This document shows positions 20,374 through 29,042 of a stretch of 33,469 nucleotides of DNA, piece by piece; position 1 is the first letter of the stretch, and each line of letters opens with the position of its first letter. A program made the translations under genes and the position numbers. The notes under the pieces were generated by a model, which made no database searches, was not told the origin of the DNA, and saw only the letters and a program-made list of their open reading frames with translations. The stretch comes from Desulfovibrionaceae bacterium CG1_02_65_16 (GTDB taxonomy: Bacteria; Desulfobacterota; Desulfovibrionia; Desulfovibrionales; Desulfovibrionaceae), in NCBI GenBank assembly GCA_001871085.1, contig MNUQ01000070.1:1-33469 (forward strand), written 5' to 3'.

Positions 20374-20898
20374 GTGAGTCTTAAAAGTAGCATTGCAATT
20401 CGGTACGGCAAACTTGCCACTCTTCTTGAACAAGAAGAAGACCGCACCAATACGCTTTATCTCGACACCGCCACACCGCCTCAGGTCACTGGCGGAGTCG
20501 GCCACAACTTCACTGCGAATCCTGTTCCTGGCATCCCCGCAGTCGTCGGCCATACGCTGACTGACGATCAGGTGGATCGCCTCTTCGAGCACGACCTCAC
20601 CACGGCCGTTGTCGCCGTGCGCGGTCACCTCCCCTGGTCCGACATGCTCACCCCCGCCCGATTCGATGCCCTTGTCTTGCTGGCTTTTCAGCTGGGCATC
20701 AGCGGTCTGCTGAAATTCCAGAAGATGCTTGCCGCCATGCAGCGCGGCGATTGGGCCAGCGCTGAGCGCGAACTCTGGAACAGCCTCATGGCGAAGCAGA
20801 TCGGCGACGGCAAAGGCAAGAACGAGGACCGCATGGACCGGCTGGCGGCCATGATCCTCCACGACGAATACCCGAAGATCGCGGAAGCGAAGGCGTAA
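20374..20898 (+). CDS. Endolysin, GH24 (T4-type) lysozyme
   Basis: The 174-aa muramidase cuts the glycan strand of the host wall at lysis. The motif E22-x8-D31-x7-T39-GGVGH matches the T4 lysozyme catalytic triad Glu/Asp/Thr and its GxGH turn. FDALVLLAFQLGISGLLKFQ and WASAERELWNSLMAKQIGDG are the conserved C-terminal elements. Start is GTG 20374 after GGGGGCGAAT; an ATG four codons earlier has no ribosome site. No signal peptide is visible, so a holin is needed. Confidence 0.85.
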   Translation: MSLKSSIAIRYGKLATLLEQEEDRTNTLYLDTATPPQVTGGVGHNFTANPVPGIPAVVGHTLTDDQVDRLFEHDLTTAVVAVRGHLPWSDMLTPARFDALVLLAFQLGISGLLKFQKMLAAMQRGDWASAERELWNSLMAKQIGDGKGKNEDRMDRLAAMILHDEYPKIAEAKA

Positions 20899-20901
20899 AA
20901 C

Positions 20902-21411
20902 ATGGATACCAAGCTTCTCCTCAAGTCCAAGACCATCCTTGGCATCCTCATCACCATTTTGGGCGGCGCGCTGGGTCAGACCGACCTCACCGCTCTCTTG
21001 CAGCTTCTGCACACTGGATCCATGGCGCAGACCATCGCCTCCGGCTTGCTCATGGCCGTTGGCGGCGGGCTCACCATGTACGGCCGCGCCACTGTTCCCG
21101 GCGCTGCCCTGCGCATCGGCTCCCTCATCCTGCGCCGCATTCTTGAACCCGACGTCATCAAAGAAATTTCGGAGGTCTCAATGCCTCTGACAGACGAAAA
21201 AATTAATCCGAAGCCTGGGGACCCGTTCACCGTCACGTCTTATCCCAGCCCTTTGCATGCCGTGGCTGCTGCGATGGAGGCCGGACAAATTCCGAAGGAT
21301 CAGAATTTTCTCGACCTCTATTTTCCTTCCGCCCCCCTCGCTTCAGCCCCGGCGCAGCAGCCCGACCCTTCCACTCCATCAGGAGGAATCACCTCCGGAG
21401 TCATCGGTTAA
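20902..21411 (+). CDS. Holin-like membrane protein (169 aa)
   Basis: Directly after the lysozyme, with AAGGCG upstream of ATG 20902. Hydrophobic stretches are at about 11-27 (KTILGILITILGGAL) and 41-60 (AQTIASGLLMAVGGGLTMYG), with a third weaker one about 65-80. The second half is soluble and Pro-rich. The position and helices fit a holin that releases the endolysin, although the long tail is atypical. Confidence 0.6.
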   Translation: MDTKLLLKSKTILGILITILGGALGQTDLTALLQLLHTGSMAQTIASGLLMAVGGGLTMYGRATVPGAALRIGSLILRRILEPDVIKEISEVSMPLTDEKINPKPGDPFTVTSYPSPLHAVAAAMEAGQIPKDQNFLDLYFPSAPLASAPAQQPDPSTPSGGITSGVIG

Positions 21412-21433
21412 CCCCAACAGCAAGGAGCAAGCA

Positions 21434-21946
21434 ATGCGTCGTTTTCTCTCCGTTATTCTCGCCCTGGCCGCGCTCATGGCCCTCTTGGTCCTCACCGGCT
21501 GCGGCAAGGTCAACACCAGCCCGGCCGCGCCCTATTCGCCGCCCGCCGTGTGCGCCGGCAGTTACGACAACGCCACCGGGGCCTATCTCGGCGCCGATTC
21601 CGAGATCCTGAAAGTCCTGCCCAACCCCACGGGAACGGGCGTTGTGCTGCAGCTCGCCAACTACGCGGCCATCAAGTCCGGCGCATACAAGGCGTCCGAT
21701 GCCTTGGCCGTCCTGAACGACATCGAGGCCGCGCTTGACGCCGCCACCTCCTACGGCGCGCTGGCAACCTACGTTGCGGGCAAGCTGGACGGGGCCAACG
21801 CCGCGGCTGGCGCGCAACTCTTTGTCACCACGGGCCTGCTCGGCAGCTTCACCCAGGCCGCGCCCATCAGCGCGTGCGATGCGGCGATAATCAAGCGGCA
21901 CCTGGAAAACCAGCGCGCCATCATCAACGCCCTGGCGAGTAAGTAG
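21434..21946 (+). CDS. Lipoprotein in lysis cassette (170 aa)
   Basis: MRRFLSVILALAALMALLVL leads into the lipobox LTGC (Cys at about 23), so it is exported and lipid-anchored. The mature part is helical and Ala-rich (DIEAALDAATSYGALATYVA, AIIKRHLENQRAIINALASK). AAGGAG precedes ATG 21434. A place among lysis genes suggests a spanin-like role in outer-membrane disruption, but size and sequence do not match Rz1, so this is inference. Confidence 0.65.
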   Translation: MRRFLSVILALAALMALLVLTGCGKVNTSPAAPYSPPAVCAGSYDNATGAYLGADSEILKVLPNPTGTGVVLQLANYAAIKSGAYKASDALAVLNDIEAALDAATSYGALATYVAGKLDGANAAAGAQLFVTTGLLGSFTQAAPISACDAAIIKRHLENQRAIINALASK

Positions 21947-21954
21947 GGCGCGCC

Positions 21955-22500
21955 ATGTTCCTCCCCGGCGACCTCATCTTCACCCACGGCGCGGGCCTCA
22001 TCCAGCGGGGCATCCGCTGGGCCGAGCGCAAGCCCGGCGAGCCGGAGTCCTACGCCAACCATGTGGCGGGCTTCACCGGTCCGGATCAGGTGACCGAGGC
22101 GCTTTGGAGCGTGCAGACTCGCCCGTTTGCCCAATTCAACGACGGCACTCTTTTCCAGGTCTGGCGCTGCATGCCCCTCACGGCCGCGCAGCGCCAGGCC
22201 GTGGCCGCGCAGGCCTTGGCCTACGTCGGGCGGGATTACGGCCTGCTCAAGATCGGCGCACACCTGGGCGATGCCCTGCTGTCCCGGCTCATGGGGCGCA
22301 ACGTGTACGCCGTACGCAGGCTGGCCAGCCTCGACAGCTACCCCATCTGCTCATGGGTGTGGTCGCACGCCTATGAAGCGCTTGGCGCTCCGAATTTCTT
22401 CGGCCTCGACCCGAACGCCGCCGACCCCGACGACATGCACGACTGTGTCAGCGCTTCGCCCTCCTGGGCCATGGTCTTTGAGCTCAAGGGGGCCGCATGA
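21955..22500 (+). CDS. YiiX/YebB-like NlpC/P60 papain-fold enzyme
   Basis: The 181-aa protein begins MFLPGDLIFTHGAGLIQRGI, with His36 (ANHVAGF) and a later Cys132 (YPICSWVWSHAYEALG), as in the permuted NlpC/P60 family (YebB/YiiX). Members are amidases or cysteine peptidases that may act on cell-wall peptide or lipid substrates. No signal peptide is visible, so it needs the lysis system to reach the wall. It may be a second lysis enzyme or act on host envelope. Confidence 0.65.
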   Translation: MFLPGDLIFTHGAGLIQRGIRWAERKPGEPESYANHVAGFTGPDQVTEALWSVQTRPFAQFNDGTLFQVWRCMPLTAAQRQAVAAQALAYVGRDYGLLKIGAHLGDALLSRLMGRNVYAVRRLASLDSYPICSWVWSHAYEALGAPNFFGLDPNAADPDDMHDCVSASPSWAMVFELKGAA

Positions 22501-22742
22501 GTGATGACGAAATCACTGAACTCAAGGTCGCCTTGGCGCGCATCGAAACAATGCTTGCCGGCCATTTTTCGCGTGACGACGAACGCGCCAAACGCTGGGA
22601 AGGACACGAAGAACGCATCAGCGAACTTGAGGCAGCGGAAAACCAGCGCAAAGGCGGAAAAGCCATGCTGGCGGCGCTCATGGGAGCTGCTGCTTTGTGC
22701 GGTGGTCTTGTCGCCAAGCTCATAACCTGGGGAGTGAGATAG
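22497..22742 (+). CDS. XhlA-like coiled-coil membrane protein (81 aa)
   Basis: Charged heptads (ELKVALARIETMLAGHFSRD, then EERISELEAAENQRKGGKAM) precede one C-terminal hydrophobic helix (LAALMGAAALCGGLVAKLI). This is the layout of haemolysin XhlA-type lysis accessory proteins. AAGGGGG precedes ATG 22497, which overlaps the previous stop. Confidence 0.65.
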   Translation: MSDDEITELKVALARIETMLAGHFSRDDERAKRWEGHEERISELEAAENQRKGGKAMLAALMGAAALCGGLVAKLITWGVR

Positions 22743-22744
22743 CC

Positions 22745-23098
22745 ATGCCGCAAGCCTCAAAACGCCCTTGCCGCAAGCCCGGCTGCGGAAAGCTGCACCG
22801 CAACGCCAGCGGCTATTGCGACGAGCACCAGGAACAGGCCCAGTCCGAATACGACCGTTCGCGCGGCAGCGCCGCAAGCCGCGGCTACGATGCCGCCTGG
22901 CGCATCCTGCGCGGCATCAAAATGCGCGCAAACCCCATGTGCGAATGCACCGGCTGCAAGCATGTCGCCGCGCTGGTGCATCACAAGGACAAAAACCCGC
23001 GCAACAACAGCCAAGACAACCTCATGAGCATGTGCAAGCCCTGCCACGAGCGCATCCACGCCCAAGACCGTTTCCGCCCGCGCGGGCCGCAGGTCTAG
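22745..23098 (+). CDS. HNH endonuclease (gp74-like)
   Basis: The 117-aa protein has an N-terminal Cys cluster (CRKPGCGKLHRNASGYCDEH) and an HNH core with zinc cysteines: CECTGCKH, LVHHKDKNPRNNSQDN, LMSMCKPCHERIHAQ. Such enzymes, placed directly before terminase genes in HK97-like phages, nick DNA and assist terminase in packaging. Start ATG 22745. It is 3 bp ahead of the small terminase. Confidence 0.9.
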   Translation: MPQASKRPCRKPGCGKLHRNASGYCDEHQEQAQSEYDRSRGSAASRGYDAAWRILRGIKMRANPMCECTGCKHVAALVHHKDKNPRNNSQDNLMSMCKPCHERIHAQDRFRPRGPQV

Positions 23099-23100
23099 CC

Positions 23101-23589
23101 ATGGCCACGGGACGCAAGCAAACCCCTCTTGAGCTCAAGCTGCTCAAGGGAACAGCCAGGGCCGACCGGATCAATCCGGACGCGCCCAAGGCCGCTTGCG
23201 ACCCCATGACCGCGCCGGGCTGGCTGCCGGAGGAAGCGCTTCCGCACTTCGAAACCCTGCGCGGCCGCCTCAAAAGCATCGGCTTGGACTCCTCGTCCTT
23301 CACGGAAACCCTGGCCATGGCCGCTTTCCGCCTGCACCAGATCGACAAATTTTCAGCCAGCGTCCAGGCCACGGGCGAAAGCTACGAGACCAAGACGGCC
23401 AAAGACGGCCGCATGGTCCGCGCCTATCCGGAAGTGGCCATGCTGTCCGAGGCCATGCGCCATCTGCACAGCCTGCTGTCGGAAATGGGCCTCACCCCGG
23501 CCGCCATCAACAAGGCTGGCGGCAAGAAGACCGAGGACAAGAAAACCAGCCCCTATGGCCAGTTCGGCAAGGGGGGCAAGAGTGGCTAA
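23101..23589 (+). CDS. terS: Small terminase subunit, P27 family
   Basis: The 162-aa protein starts MATGRKQTPLELKLLKGTAR, the typical P27/Terminase_4 opening, with WLPEEALPHFETLRGRLKSI and FTETLAMAAFRLHQIDKFSA in the middle and a basic Gly/Lys tail. It recognises phage DNA and recruits the large subunit. Its last 8 bp overlap the large-subunit start. Confidence 0.92.
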   Translation: MATGRKQTPLELKLLKGTARADRINPDAPKAACDPMTAPGWLPEEALPHFETLRGRLKSIGLDSSSFTETLAMAAFRLHQIDKFSASVQATGESYETKTAKDGRMVRAYPEVAMLSEAMRHLHSLLSEMGLTPAAINKAGGKKTEDKKTSPYGQFGKGGKSG

Positions 23590-25342
23590 GGGCGTGGCCA
23601 GATATCCCTTCGCCGAGCGGGCGACCAAATACGCCCGGGCTGTTGTCGCTGGCCGCGTCAACGTGTGCCAGCAGGTGCGGCAGGCCTGCGCCCGGCACCT
23701 GGCCGACCTGGAGCGCGCCAAAGATCCCGCCTATCCCTTCCGCTGGGACAAGGCCAAAGGCAACGCCATTTGCGCCTTTGGCGAACTCATGGTGCACGTA
23801 AAGGGCAAGTGGGCCGGCAAGCGCATCAAGCTTGAGGACTGGCAATGCTTTTTCCTGGCCTTGCCCTTTGGCTGGGTGCGCAAGTCGGACGATCTGCGCC
23901 GCTTCCGCGAAGTCTACGCCGAAATTCCGCGCAAGAACGCCAAGTCCACCATGGCATCCATCATCGCCTTGTACATGACTTTTGCCGACGGCGAGGGCGG
24001 CGCGGAAGGCTATTCCGGCGCCACCACGCTCAAGCAGGCCATGTACGTGTTCAAAACCGCGTGGCTCATGGTTTCGCTCAACCCGGAATTCCAGGCCGAC
24101 ATGGGCCTTGAGCTCATGGGCACCAGCGAAAATCCCGGCACAATCTACCGCATGAGCGACAATGCCCGCTTTGCTCCCGTTGTCGGGCAGCCGGGCGACG
24201 GCGCTTCCCCCTCCCTGGCCATCGTCGACGAATACCACGAGCACCCCACGCCCGTGCTCTACGACACCATGAAGACCGGCATGGGCGCGCGCACCCAACC
24301 GCTGCTGCTCATCATCACCACGGCGGGCACGGATATATCGGCCCCCTGCTTCGACCTGCACACCAAAGCCGTCAACATGCTCAAGGGCACCATCCAGGAC
24401 GATACCTTCTTCGCCATCATCTACAGCCTGGATGAAGGCGACGACTGGAAGCTGTTCAAGAACTGGAAAAAGGCCAACCCGAATTTCGGCGTCAGCGTTT
24501 TTGAAGACTACCTCCGCGCCCAGCACAACGACGCCCTGAATCTGGCCAGCAAGCAGAACATCAATCAGACCAAGCACCTCAACCGCTGGATGAACGCGGG
24601 CAACGCCTGGATGAACATGGCGCGCTGGTCCAAATGCGCCCGGCCGGACCTGAAGCCGCGGGACCTTGCCGGCCGCCGTTGCTGGCTCGGCATGGACCTG
24701 GCCAGCAAAGTCGACATGGCCGCTCTCGTGGCCGTGGTCGAAATGGACGACAACGAATCCCTGCCCGTGGCTGAACGCAAGTGGGCCGTGTTCACTAAGA
24801 CTTATTTGCCGGAAGAAACCGTCAACGAGAGCAAGAACAGCCACTACCGCGCCTGGCGCGAGCGCGGGCTTCTCACCGTAACCGATGGCGCCGTGCTCGA
24901 TTTCGCCGCCATCGAGGAAGACGCCAAGGCCTTCTGCGAGATCTTCAACGTGGTGGAGCTGGACTACGACCCCAAGGAAGCCACGTACTTCGTCCAGCAT
25001 GTGCAGGAACAGCAGTGGGCCACCTTCGAGTGCGTGGAGGTGAACCAGCACGCCGCGCACATCAGCGCGCCCATGAAGGAGCTGGAGGGCCTTGTGGCCG
25101 AGGTCAAGCTCCTGCACGAGGACAACCCCGTCATGAACTGGATGATCGGCAACGTGGTGCTCAAGCGCACCAAGCTTGGCCCGGTCAAATACTACTACCC
25201 CACCAAAGACAGCCAGGCGGCCAAGATCGACGGCCCCGTGGCTCTCATCATGGCCCTCAAGCGGGCGCTGGTGAATGAATCAAACACCGTCACCCAGGGA
25301 ATCGTCATCCTTGATTGGGATGCTGAGGAGGCAAGAGCATGA
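23582..25342 (+). CDS. terL: Large terminase subunit (ATPase-nuclease)
   Basis: This 586-aa motor pumps DNA into the prohead and cuts it. Visible features are a deviant Walker A (PRKNAKST, about 116-123), Walker B with catalytic acids (LAIVDEYHEH, Asp216-Glu217), a coupling motif (LLLIITTAGT, about 241-250) and the RNase H-like nuclease start (WLGMDLASKVD, Asp372). The start is GTG 23582 after GGGGGG, overlapping terS; an earlier ATG would sit deep inside terS. Its end overlaps the portal start by 4 bp. Confidence 0.94.
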   Translation: MAKGVARYPFAERATKYARAVVAGRVNVCQQVRQACARHLADLERAKDPAYPFRWDKAKGNAICAFGELMVHVKGKWAGKRIKLEDWQCFFLALPFGWVRKSDDLRRFREVYAEIPRKNAKSTMASIIALYMTFADGEGGAEGYSGATTLKQAMYVFKTAWLMVSLNPEFQADMGLELMGTSENPGTIYRMSDNARFAPVVGQPGDGASPSLAIVDEYHEHPTPVLYDTMKTGMGARTQPLLLIITTAGTDISAPCFDLHTKAVNMLKGTIQDDTFFAIIYSLDEGDDWKLFKNWKKANPNFGVSVFEDYLRAQHNDALNLASKQNINQTKHLNRWMNAGNAWMNMARWSKCARPDLKPRDLAGRRCWLGMDLASKVDMAALVAVVEMDDNESLPVAERKWAVFTKTYLPEETVNESKNSHYRAWRERGLLTVTDGAVLDFAAIEEDAKAFCEIFNVVELDYDPKEATYFVQHVQEQQWATFECVEVNQHAAHISAPMKELEGLVAEVKLLHEDNPVMNWMIGNVVLKRTKLGPVKYYYPTKDSQAAKIDGPVALIMALKRALVNESNTVTQGIVILDWDAEEARA

Positions 25343-26685
25343 AATGGCCCTTCGCAAAACGTCAGGTCGAAGCCTCCATTGAGCGGGCCCCAATCCCAAA
25401 TGTGGAGTCCATGCGCGAAAGCCTTGAGCCGCAGAATTCTTTTTCGGAGTGGGGCGGTCTTTCCGCAGACACCTGGTTCGACATCATCGGAGAAGGAGCA
25501 AGCGCATCCGGGCAACTCGTCAATGCGGATACGACCATGCGCATAAGCGCTGTGTTTGCGTGTGTTAGCCTCATTTCCGGGGCTATGTCCAGTTCTCCGC
25601 TCAAAACCTACAAGGGCACAGACAGCGGCCGCCAACTGGCCGAAGACCACAACCTTGCGCATATTTTGCGCCTGCAGCCCAACCGGTTCATGACCGCCAG
25701 CACCTTTTGGATGATGCTTGGCGCGCACAAGCTTTTGCTGGGCAATGCCTACGCCAACATCATTCGCAACCGCATGGGCAAGCCCATCGCCTTGTATCCC
25801 TGCCAGCCGCAAAACGTCTCAGTGTACTTCGCGTGGGAAATGGGCCTCGACGCCAAGCTTGGCGTGGAGCGCAACCGCCTTTTCTACGGCGTCACCTTCC
25901 CGGATGGAACGTACCGCCTCTACGATCAGGATGACATGCTCCACATTCCGAACGTGCCTTCCGGCGACGGAAAAAAAGGCATGTCCACTGTGCGCGCCAT
26001 GGCCAATACCGCAGGCCTGGCCATGTCCTCGGAGGAGTCCGCCAGCAAGTTTTTCTCCCAGGGAATGCAGTTCGACAAGGTCATAACATCTTCAAAAGCT
26101 CTTAGTGACACGGCAAAGCAAAATCTCCGCGAATCCTATTCGCTCAAGCATGCTGGTAGCCGTAACGCCCATATCCCGCCCATTCTGACAGAAGGACTGG
26201 ATATAAAAGCAATTTCCATGAGCGCCGCAGACGCGCAGCTTCTCGACTCGCGCAAGTTCAGCGTGCCGGAAATCTGCCGTTTCTTCGGCGTTCCGCCGGT
26301 CATGATCGGCGAAACGGAGAAGACCAGTTCCTGGGGCTCCGGCGTGGAGCAAATGGCCCGCTGGTTCGCTCAGTTCACCATGAACAAGCACTTCATGGCC
26401 ATTGAGCAGGAACTTTCCGTGAAGCTGTTCCGTGGCGACGGCTGCTTTGCGGAGTTCGATGAATCGGAGCTTCTGCGCGGCGACACCAAAACCCGCGCCG
26501 ACTACTTCAAGTCCGCTCTCGGCTCGCTGCAGCAACCCGCCTGGATGACCATCAACGAAGTGCGCGCTGCCGAAGGTCTGCCCAAGTTGGACGATGGAGA
26601 CACCCTGCAAAAGCCCGTGCTCAAAGTAGATAGCACCGGGAAAGGAGGCAGCAATGCCGAACCAACTGATGCGCCTGCTGCGTGA
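25339..26685 (+). CDS. HK97-family portal protein
   Basis: The 448-aa protein forms the 12-fold ring through which DNA enters. It shows the family's N-terminal VNADTTMRISAVFACVSLIS, LAHILRLQPNRFMTASTFWM, and the C-terminal EICRFFGVPPVMIGETEKTS and NEVRAAEGLPKLDDGDTLQ. GGAGGCAAGAGC precedes ATG 25339. It overlaps the protease gene by 32 bp, as is common in HK97-type operons. Confidence 0.95.
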   Translation: MKWPFAKRQVEASIERAPIPNVESMRESLEPQNSFSEWGGLSADTWFDIIGEGASASGQLVNADTTMRISAVFACVSLISGAMSSSPLKTYKGTDSGRQLAEDHNLAHILRLQPNRFMTASTFWMMLGAHKLLLGNAYANIIRNRMGKPIALYPCQPQNVSVYFAWEMGLDAKLGVERNRLFYGVTFPDGTYRLYDQDDMLHIPNVPSGDGKKGMSTVRAMANTAGLAMSSEESASKFFSQGMQFDKVITSSKALSDTAKQNLRESYSLKHAGSRNAHIPPILTEGLDIKAISMSAADAQLLDSRKFSVPEICRFFGVPPVMIGETEKTSSWGSGVEQMARWFAQFTMNKHFMAIEQELSVKLFRGDGCFAEFDESELLRGDTKTRADYFKSALGSLQQPAWMTINEVRAAEGLPKLDDGDTLQKPVLKVDSTGKGGSNAEPTDAPAA

Positions 26686-27460
26686 CAACGCCCAGGCCCG
26701 GGCGCGCCTTCCGCTGAAGGCAGAAGTCTCCGGCGATGAGGCCACGCTCTATCTCTACGACGTCATCGTTTCGGATGACTACTGGGGCGGCATAGGTGCG
26801 GAAAGCTTCGTGAAGGAGCTTCTGTCCATCACGGCTCCGGTCATCCACATCCGCATCAACTCGCCGGGCGGCGAGGTCTTTGCCGCGCGCGCCATAGAGG
26901 CCGCCATCCGCGAGCACAAGTCAAAGTGCATCGCCCATGTCGACGGCTGCGCCGCAAGCGCCGCTTCGTTCGTGGCCATCGCCTGTGACGAAGTCGAAAT
27001 CTCTGCTGGCGCGTTATTCATGATCCACCGCGCTTGGTGTTTGGAAGCCGGAAACTGCGAGGATTTCACCAAAACGGCGGCATGGCTTGAAAAGGTCGAC
27101 GGCACGCTTGCCGCTACCTACGCAAGCGAAACCGGCCTGGAGCTTCCCGAAATCATCCGCATGATGAGCGACGAAACCTGGATGACCGCGCAGGAATCGG
27201 TTGATCTGGGCTTTGCCGACCGCATTGCCGAGCCTGCGGCCAAAGCGCAGGCGGGTTGGAATCTTTCCGCCTATTCCAGGGCGCCCAAGCCGCACGCTCA
27301 GGCTCAAGATGATGTCCCGGCACCCGTAACGGACAATCCCGAAACGGAGCAGGCCGACAATGCCGAAAGCGCCGCTTCTGAAACCGTCTCCAACCGGGAT
27401 CGGTACGAACGCCTTTCCCGTTTGCATGGCAGCCCGCAGCCGGATTCCCGCGCTGCTTAA
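26654..27460 (+). CDS. Prohead protease, ClpP-type
   Basis: The 268-aa serine protease matures the capsid. It has the ClpP core: IHIRINSPGGEVFAARAIEA, catalytic Ser102 (GCAASAAS), catalytic His125 (FMIHRAW) and the MTAQESVDLGFADRI end of the fold. A Pro/Ala/Glu-rich tail (about 210-268) may act as scaffold. AGGAGGCAGCA precedes ATG 26654. This class differs from the Mu I protease at the left edge. Confidence 0.93.
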   Translation: MPNQLMRLLRDNAQARARLPLKAEVSGDEATLYLYDVIVSDDYWGGIGAESFVKELLSITAPVIHIRINSPGGEVFAARAIEAAIREHKSKCIAHVDGCAASAASFVAIACDEVEISAGALFMIHRAWCLEAGNCEDFTKTAAWLEKVDGTLAATYASETGLELPEIIRMMSDETWMTAQESVDLGFADRIAEPAAKAQAGWNLSAYSRAPKPHAQAQDDVPAPVTDNPETEQADNAESAASETVSNRDRYERLSRLHGSPQPDSRAA

Positions 27461-27484
27461 CCCAAAAGCTCAAGGAGGAACCTC

Positions 27485-28681
27485 ATGAGCGTTCAGGAAT
27501 TGCGCGAAAAGCGCACGGCCAAGGCGCGGGAATACCGCAACATCCTCGACAAGAACCCCGGCGTTCTCACCACGGAGGAAACCACCAAGCTGGATGCCCT
27601 CGCCAAGGACATCGACGATCTGGAAGCCACCATCGCCCGCCATGAACAGGCCATGGAACTGGAGTCCGAGCGGCAGGTGCAAGACGCCGCAACGCAGCTG
27701 GCCAAAGACAAGCCGGGCAACACCCTGGCAAAGGTCTTCGACAAGTGGGTGCGCGGCGGCGACAACGCCCTTTCTGCCGAAGACTGGAACACCGTGCGGG
27801 CCACCATGAGCACCGGCACCGGCTCCGAGGGCGGCTACACCGTGCCCACCGAAACCGCCAAGACCCTCATCGATGCTTTGAAGAAGTTCGGCGGCATGCG
27901 TCAGGCCGCCACGGTCATTTCCACCTCCGCCGGCCACGAAATGCAGTGGCCCACCAGCGACGGCACCAGCGAGGAAGGCGAGATCGTGGGCGAAAACGAG
28001 GAAGCCACCGCTGCCGACCCGACCTTTGGCACCAAGTCTTTGGTGGTCTACAAGTTCAGCTCCAAGGTCGTGGCCATCCCCATCGAGCTGCTGCAGGATT
28101 CCAGCATTGATCTGGAGTCGTTCATCCGCTTGCGCCTTGCCCAGCGCCTGGGCCGCATCACCAACAAGAAGTTCACCATCGGCACCGGCAGCGGCGAGCC
28201 CACCGGCATCGTCACCGCCGTTGGCGTCGGCAAGACCGGCGCGTCCGGCCTCGATGACAGCGTGGATTACGACTCCCTCGTGGATCTCATCCACAGCGTC
28301 GACCCGGCCTACCGCGAAATGGGCAATTGCCGCTTCATGTTCCACGATCTCACCCTGCGCGACATTAAGAAGCTCAAGGATGAGCAGGGACGCCCTCTGT
28401 ACCTGCCCAGCATCGACGTGAAGGATCCGGCGACCATCAACGGCTACGGCTACACCATCAATCAGCAGATTGCGCAGATGGCCGCCAACGCCAAGAGCAT
28501 CCTCTTCGGCGATTTCAGCCACTACATCATCCGCGACGCCATGCAAATCCTCTACTACCGCTTCACCGACAGCGCCTATGCCAAGAAGGGACAAGTCGGT
28601 TTCCTGTGCTTCCTGCGCTCCGGCGGCAACTTCATGGACGTCGGCGGCGCCGTGAAGGCCTTCAAGAACGCGGCCAGCTAG
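27485..28681 (+). CDS. Major capsid protein, HK97 fold
   Basis: The 398-aa protein has an N-terminal coiled-coil delta domain (about 1-80: LREKRTAKAREYRNILDKNP), which acts as scaffold and is probably removed by the protease, then GGYTVPTETAKTLIDALKKF, LVVYKFSSKVVAIPIELLQD and FIRLRLAQRLGRITNKKFTI, the HK97-type capsid pattern. CAAGGAGGAACCTC precedes ATG 27485. A terminator follows. Confidence 0.96.
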   Translation: MSVQELREKRTAKAREYRNILDKNPGVLTTEETTKLDALAKDIDDLEATIARHEQAMELESERQVQDAATQLAKDKPGNTLAKVFDKWVRGGDNALSAEDWNTVRATMSTGTGSEGGYTVPTETAKTLIDALKKFGGMRQAATVISTSAGHEMQWPTSDGTSEEGEIVGENEEATAADPTFGTKSLVVYKFSSKVVAIPIELLQDSSIDLESFIRLRLAQRLGRITNKKFTIGTGSGEPTGIVTAVGVGKTGASGLDDSVDYDSLVDLIHSVDPAYREMGNCRFMFHDLTLRDIKKLKDEQGRPLYLPSIDVKDPATINGYGYTINQQIAQMAANAKSILFGDFSHYIIRDAMQILYYRFTDSAYAKKGQVGFLCFLRSGGNFMDVGGAVKAFKNAAS

Positions 28682-28704
28682 GCAGAACGCACAGCTATTC
28701 ATGC

Positions 28705-28730
28705 GGCGGGGGCCAACGCCCCCGCCTTTT
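28705..28730 (+). terminator. Terminator after major capsid gene
   Basis: GGCGGGGGC (28705-28713) and GCCCCCGCC (28718-28726) form a perfect 9-bp stem with a CAAC loop, followed by TTTT. It probably terminates part of the transcripts, giving more capsid than downstream connector mRNA. Confidence 0.85.
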
Positions 28731-28743
28731 GAAAGGAGTTCCC

Positions 28744-28977
28744 ATGCGCATTGAAGTTGTCGAGACGTTCAAATTCAGCCCGGACGGGCGCGAAGTGGTG
28801 ACCTACGAACCGGGAGAACATGAGGTGAGCGAGTTGTGCGCCGTGTACGCTGGCCGCAAAGGGTTTGCCACCTACGAAGGCGCTCCGAACCTGTTCGAGG
28901 TCGACTGCGGCCCTTTGGATCAATCCTCGGAATCGGCCCCGGCCAAGGGCAAGAAAAGCAAGAAGAAGTCCTCGTAG
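28744..28977 (+). CDS. Small head-region protein (77 aa)
   Basis: AAAGGAG precedes ATG 28744. The first 50 residues (MRIEVVETFKFSPDGREVVT, then HEVSELCAVYAGRKGFATYE) are beta-rich, like small DUF7210-type capsid-neighbour proteins. The C-terminus is a basic run (KGKKSKKKSS). The next protein's conserved sequence begins in the -1 frame within this tail, so a frameshift fusion is possible. Confidence 0.65.
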   Translation: MRIEVVETFKFSPDGREVVTYEPGEHEVSELCAVYAGRKGFATYEGAPNLFEVDCGPLDQSSESAPAKGKKSKKKSS

Positions 28978-29042
28978 TCTGCGGCGATGCCCCATGCCTG
29001 TTACAGGATCTTGCCTCGCTGGCAGGCACTCAGGCGGACTAC

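Noticed and set aside
20356-21012. 218-aa minus frame opposite the lysozyme
   Set aside because: The plus strand has the lysozyme catalytic triad; the minus frame has no signals.
23507-25117. Long 536-aa frame on the minus strand opposite the large terminase
   Set aside because: It is a mirror of the high-GC terminase codons. The plus strand has clear terminase motifs, and the minus frame has no ribosome site or domain.
27470-28702. 410-aa minus frame opposite the major capsid gene
   Set aside because: Same shadow effect; Gly/Val/His-rich composition, no domain, while the plus strand is a full HK97 capsid protein.
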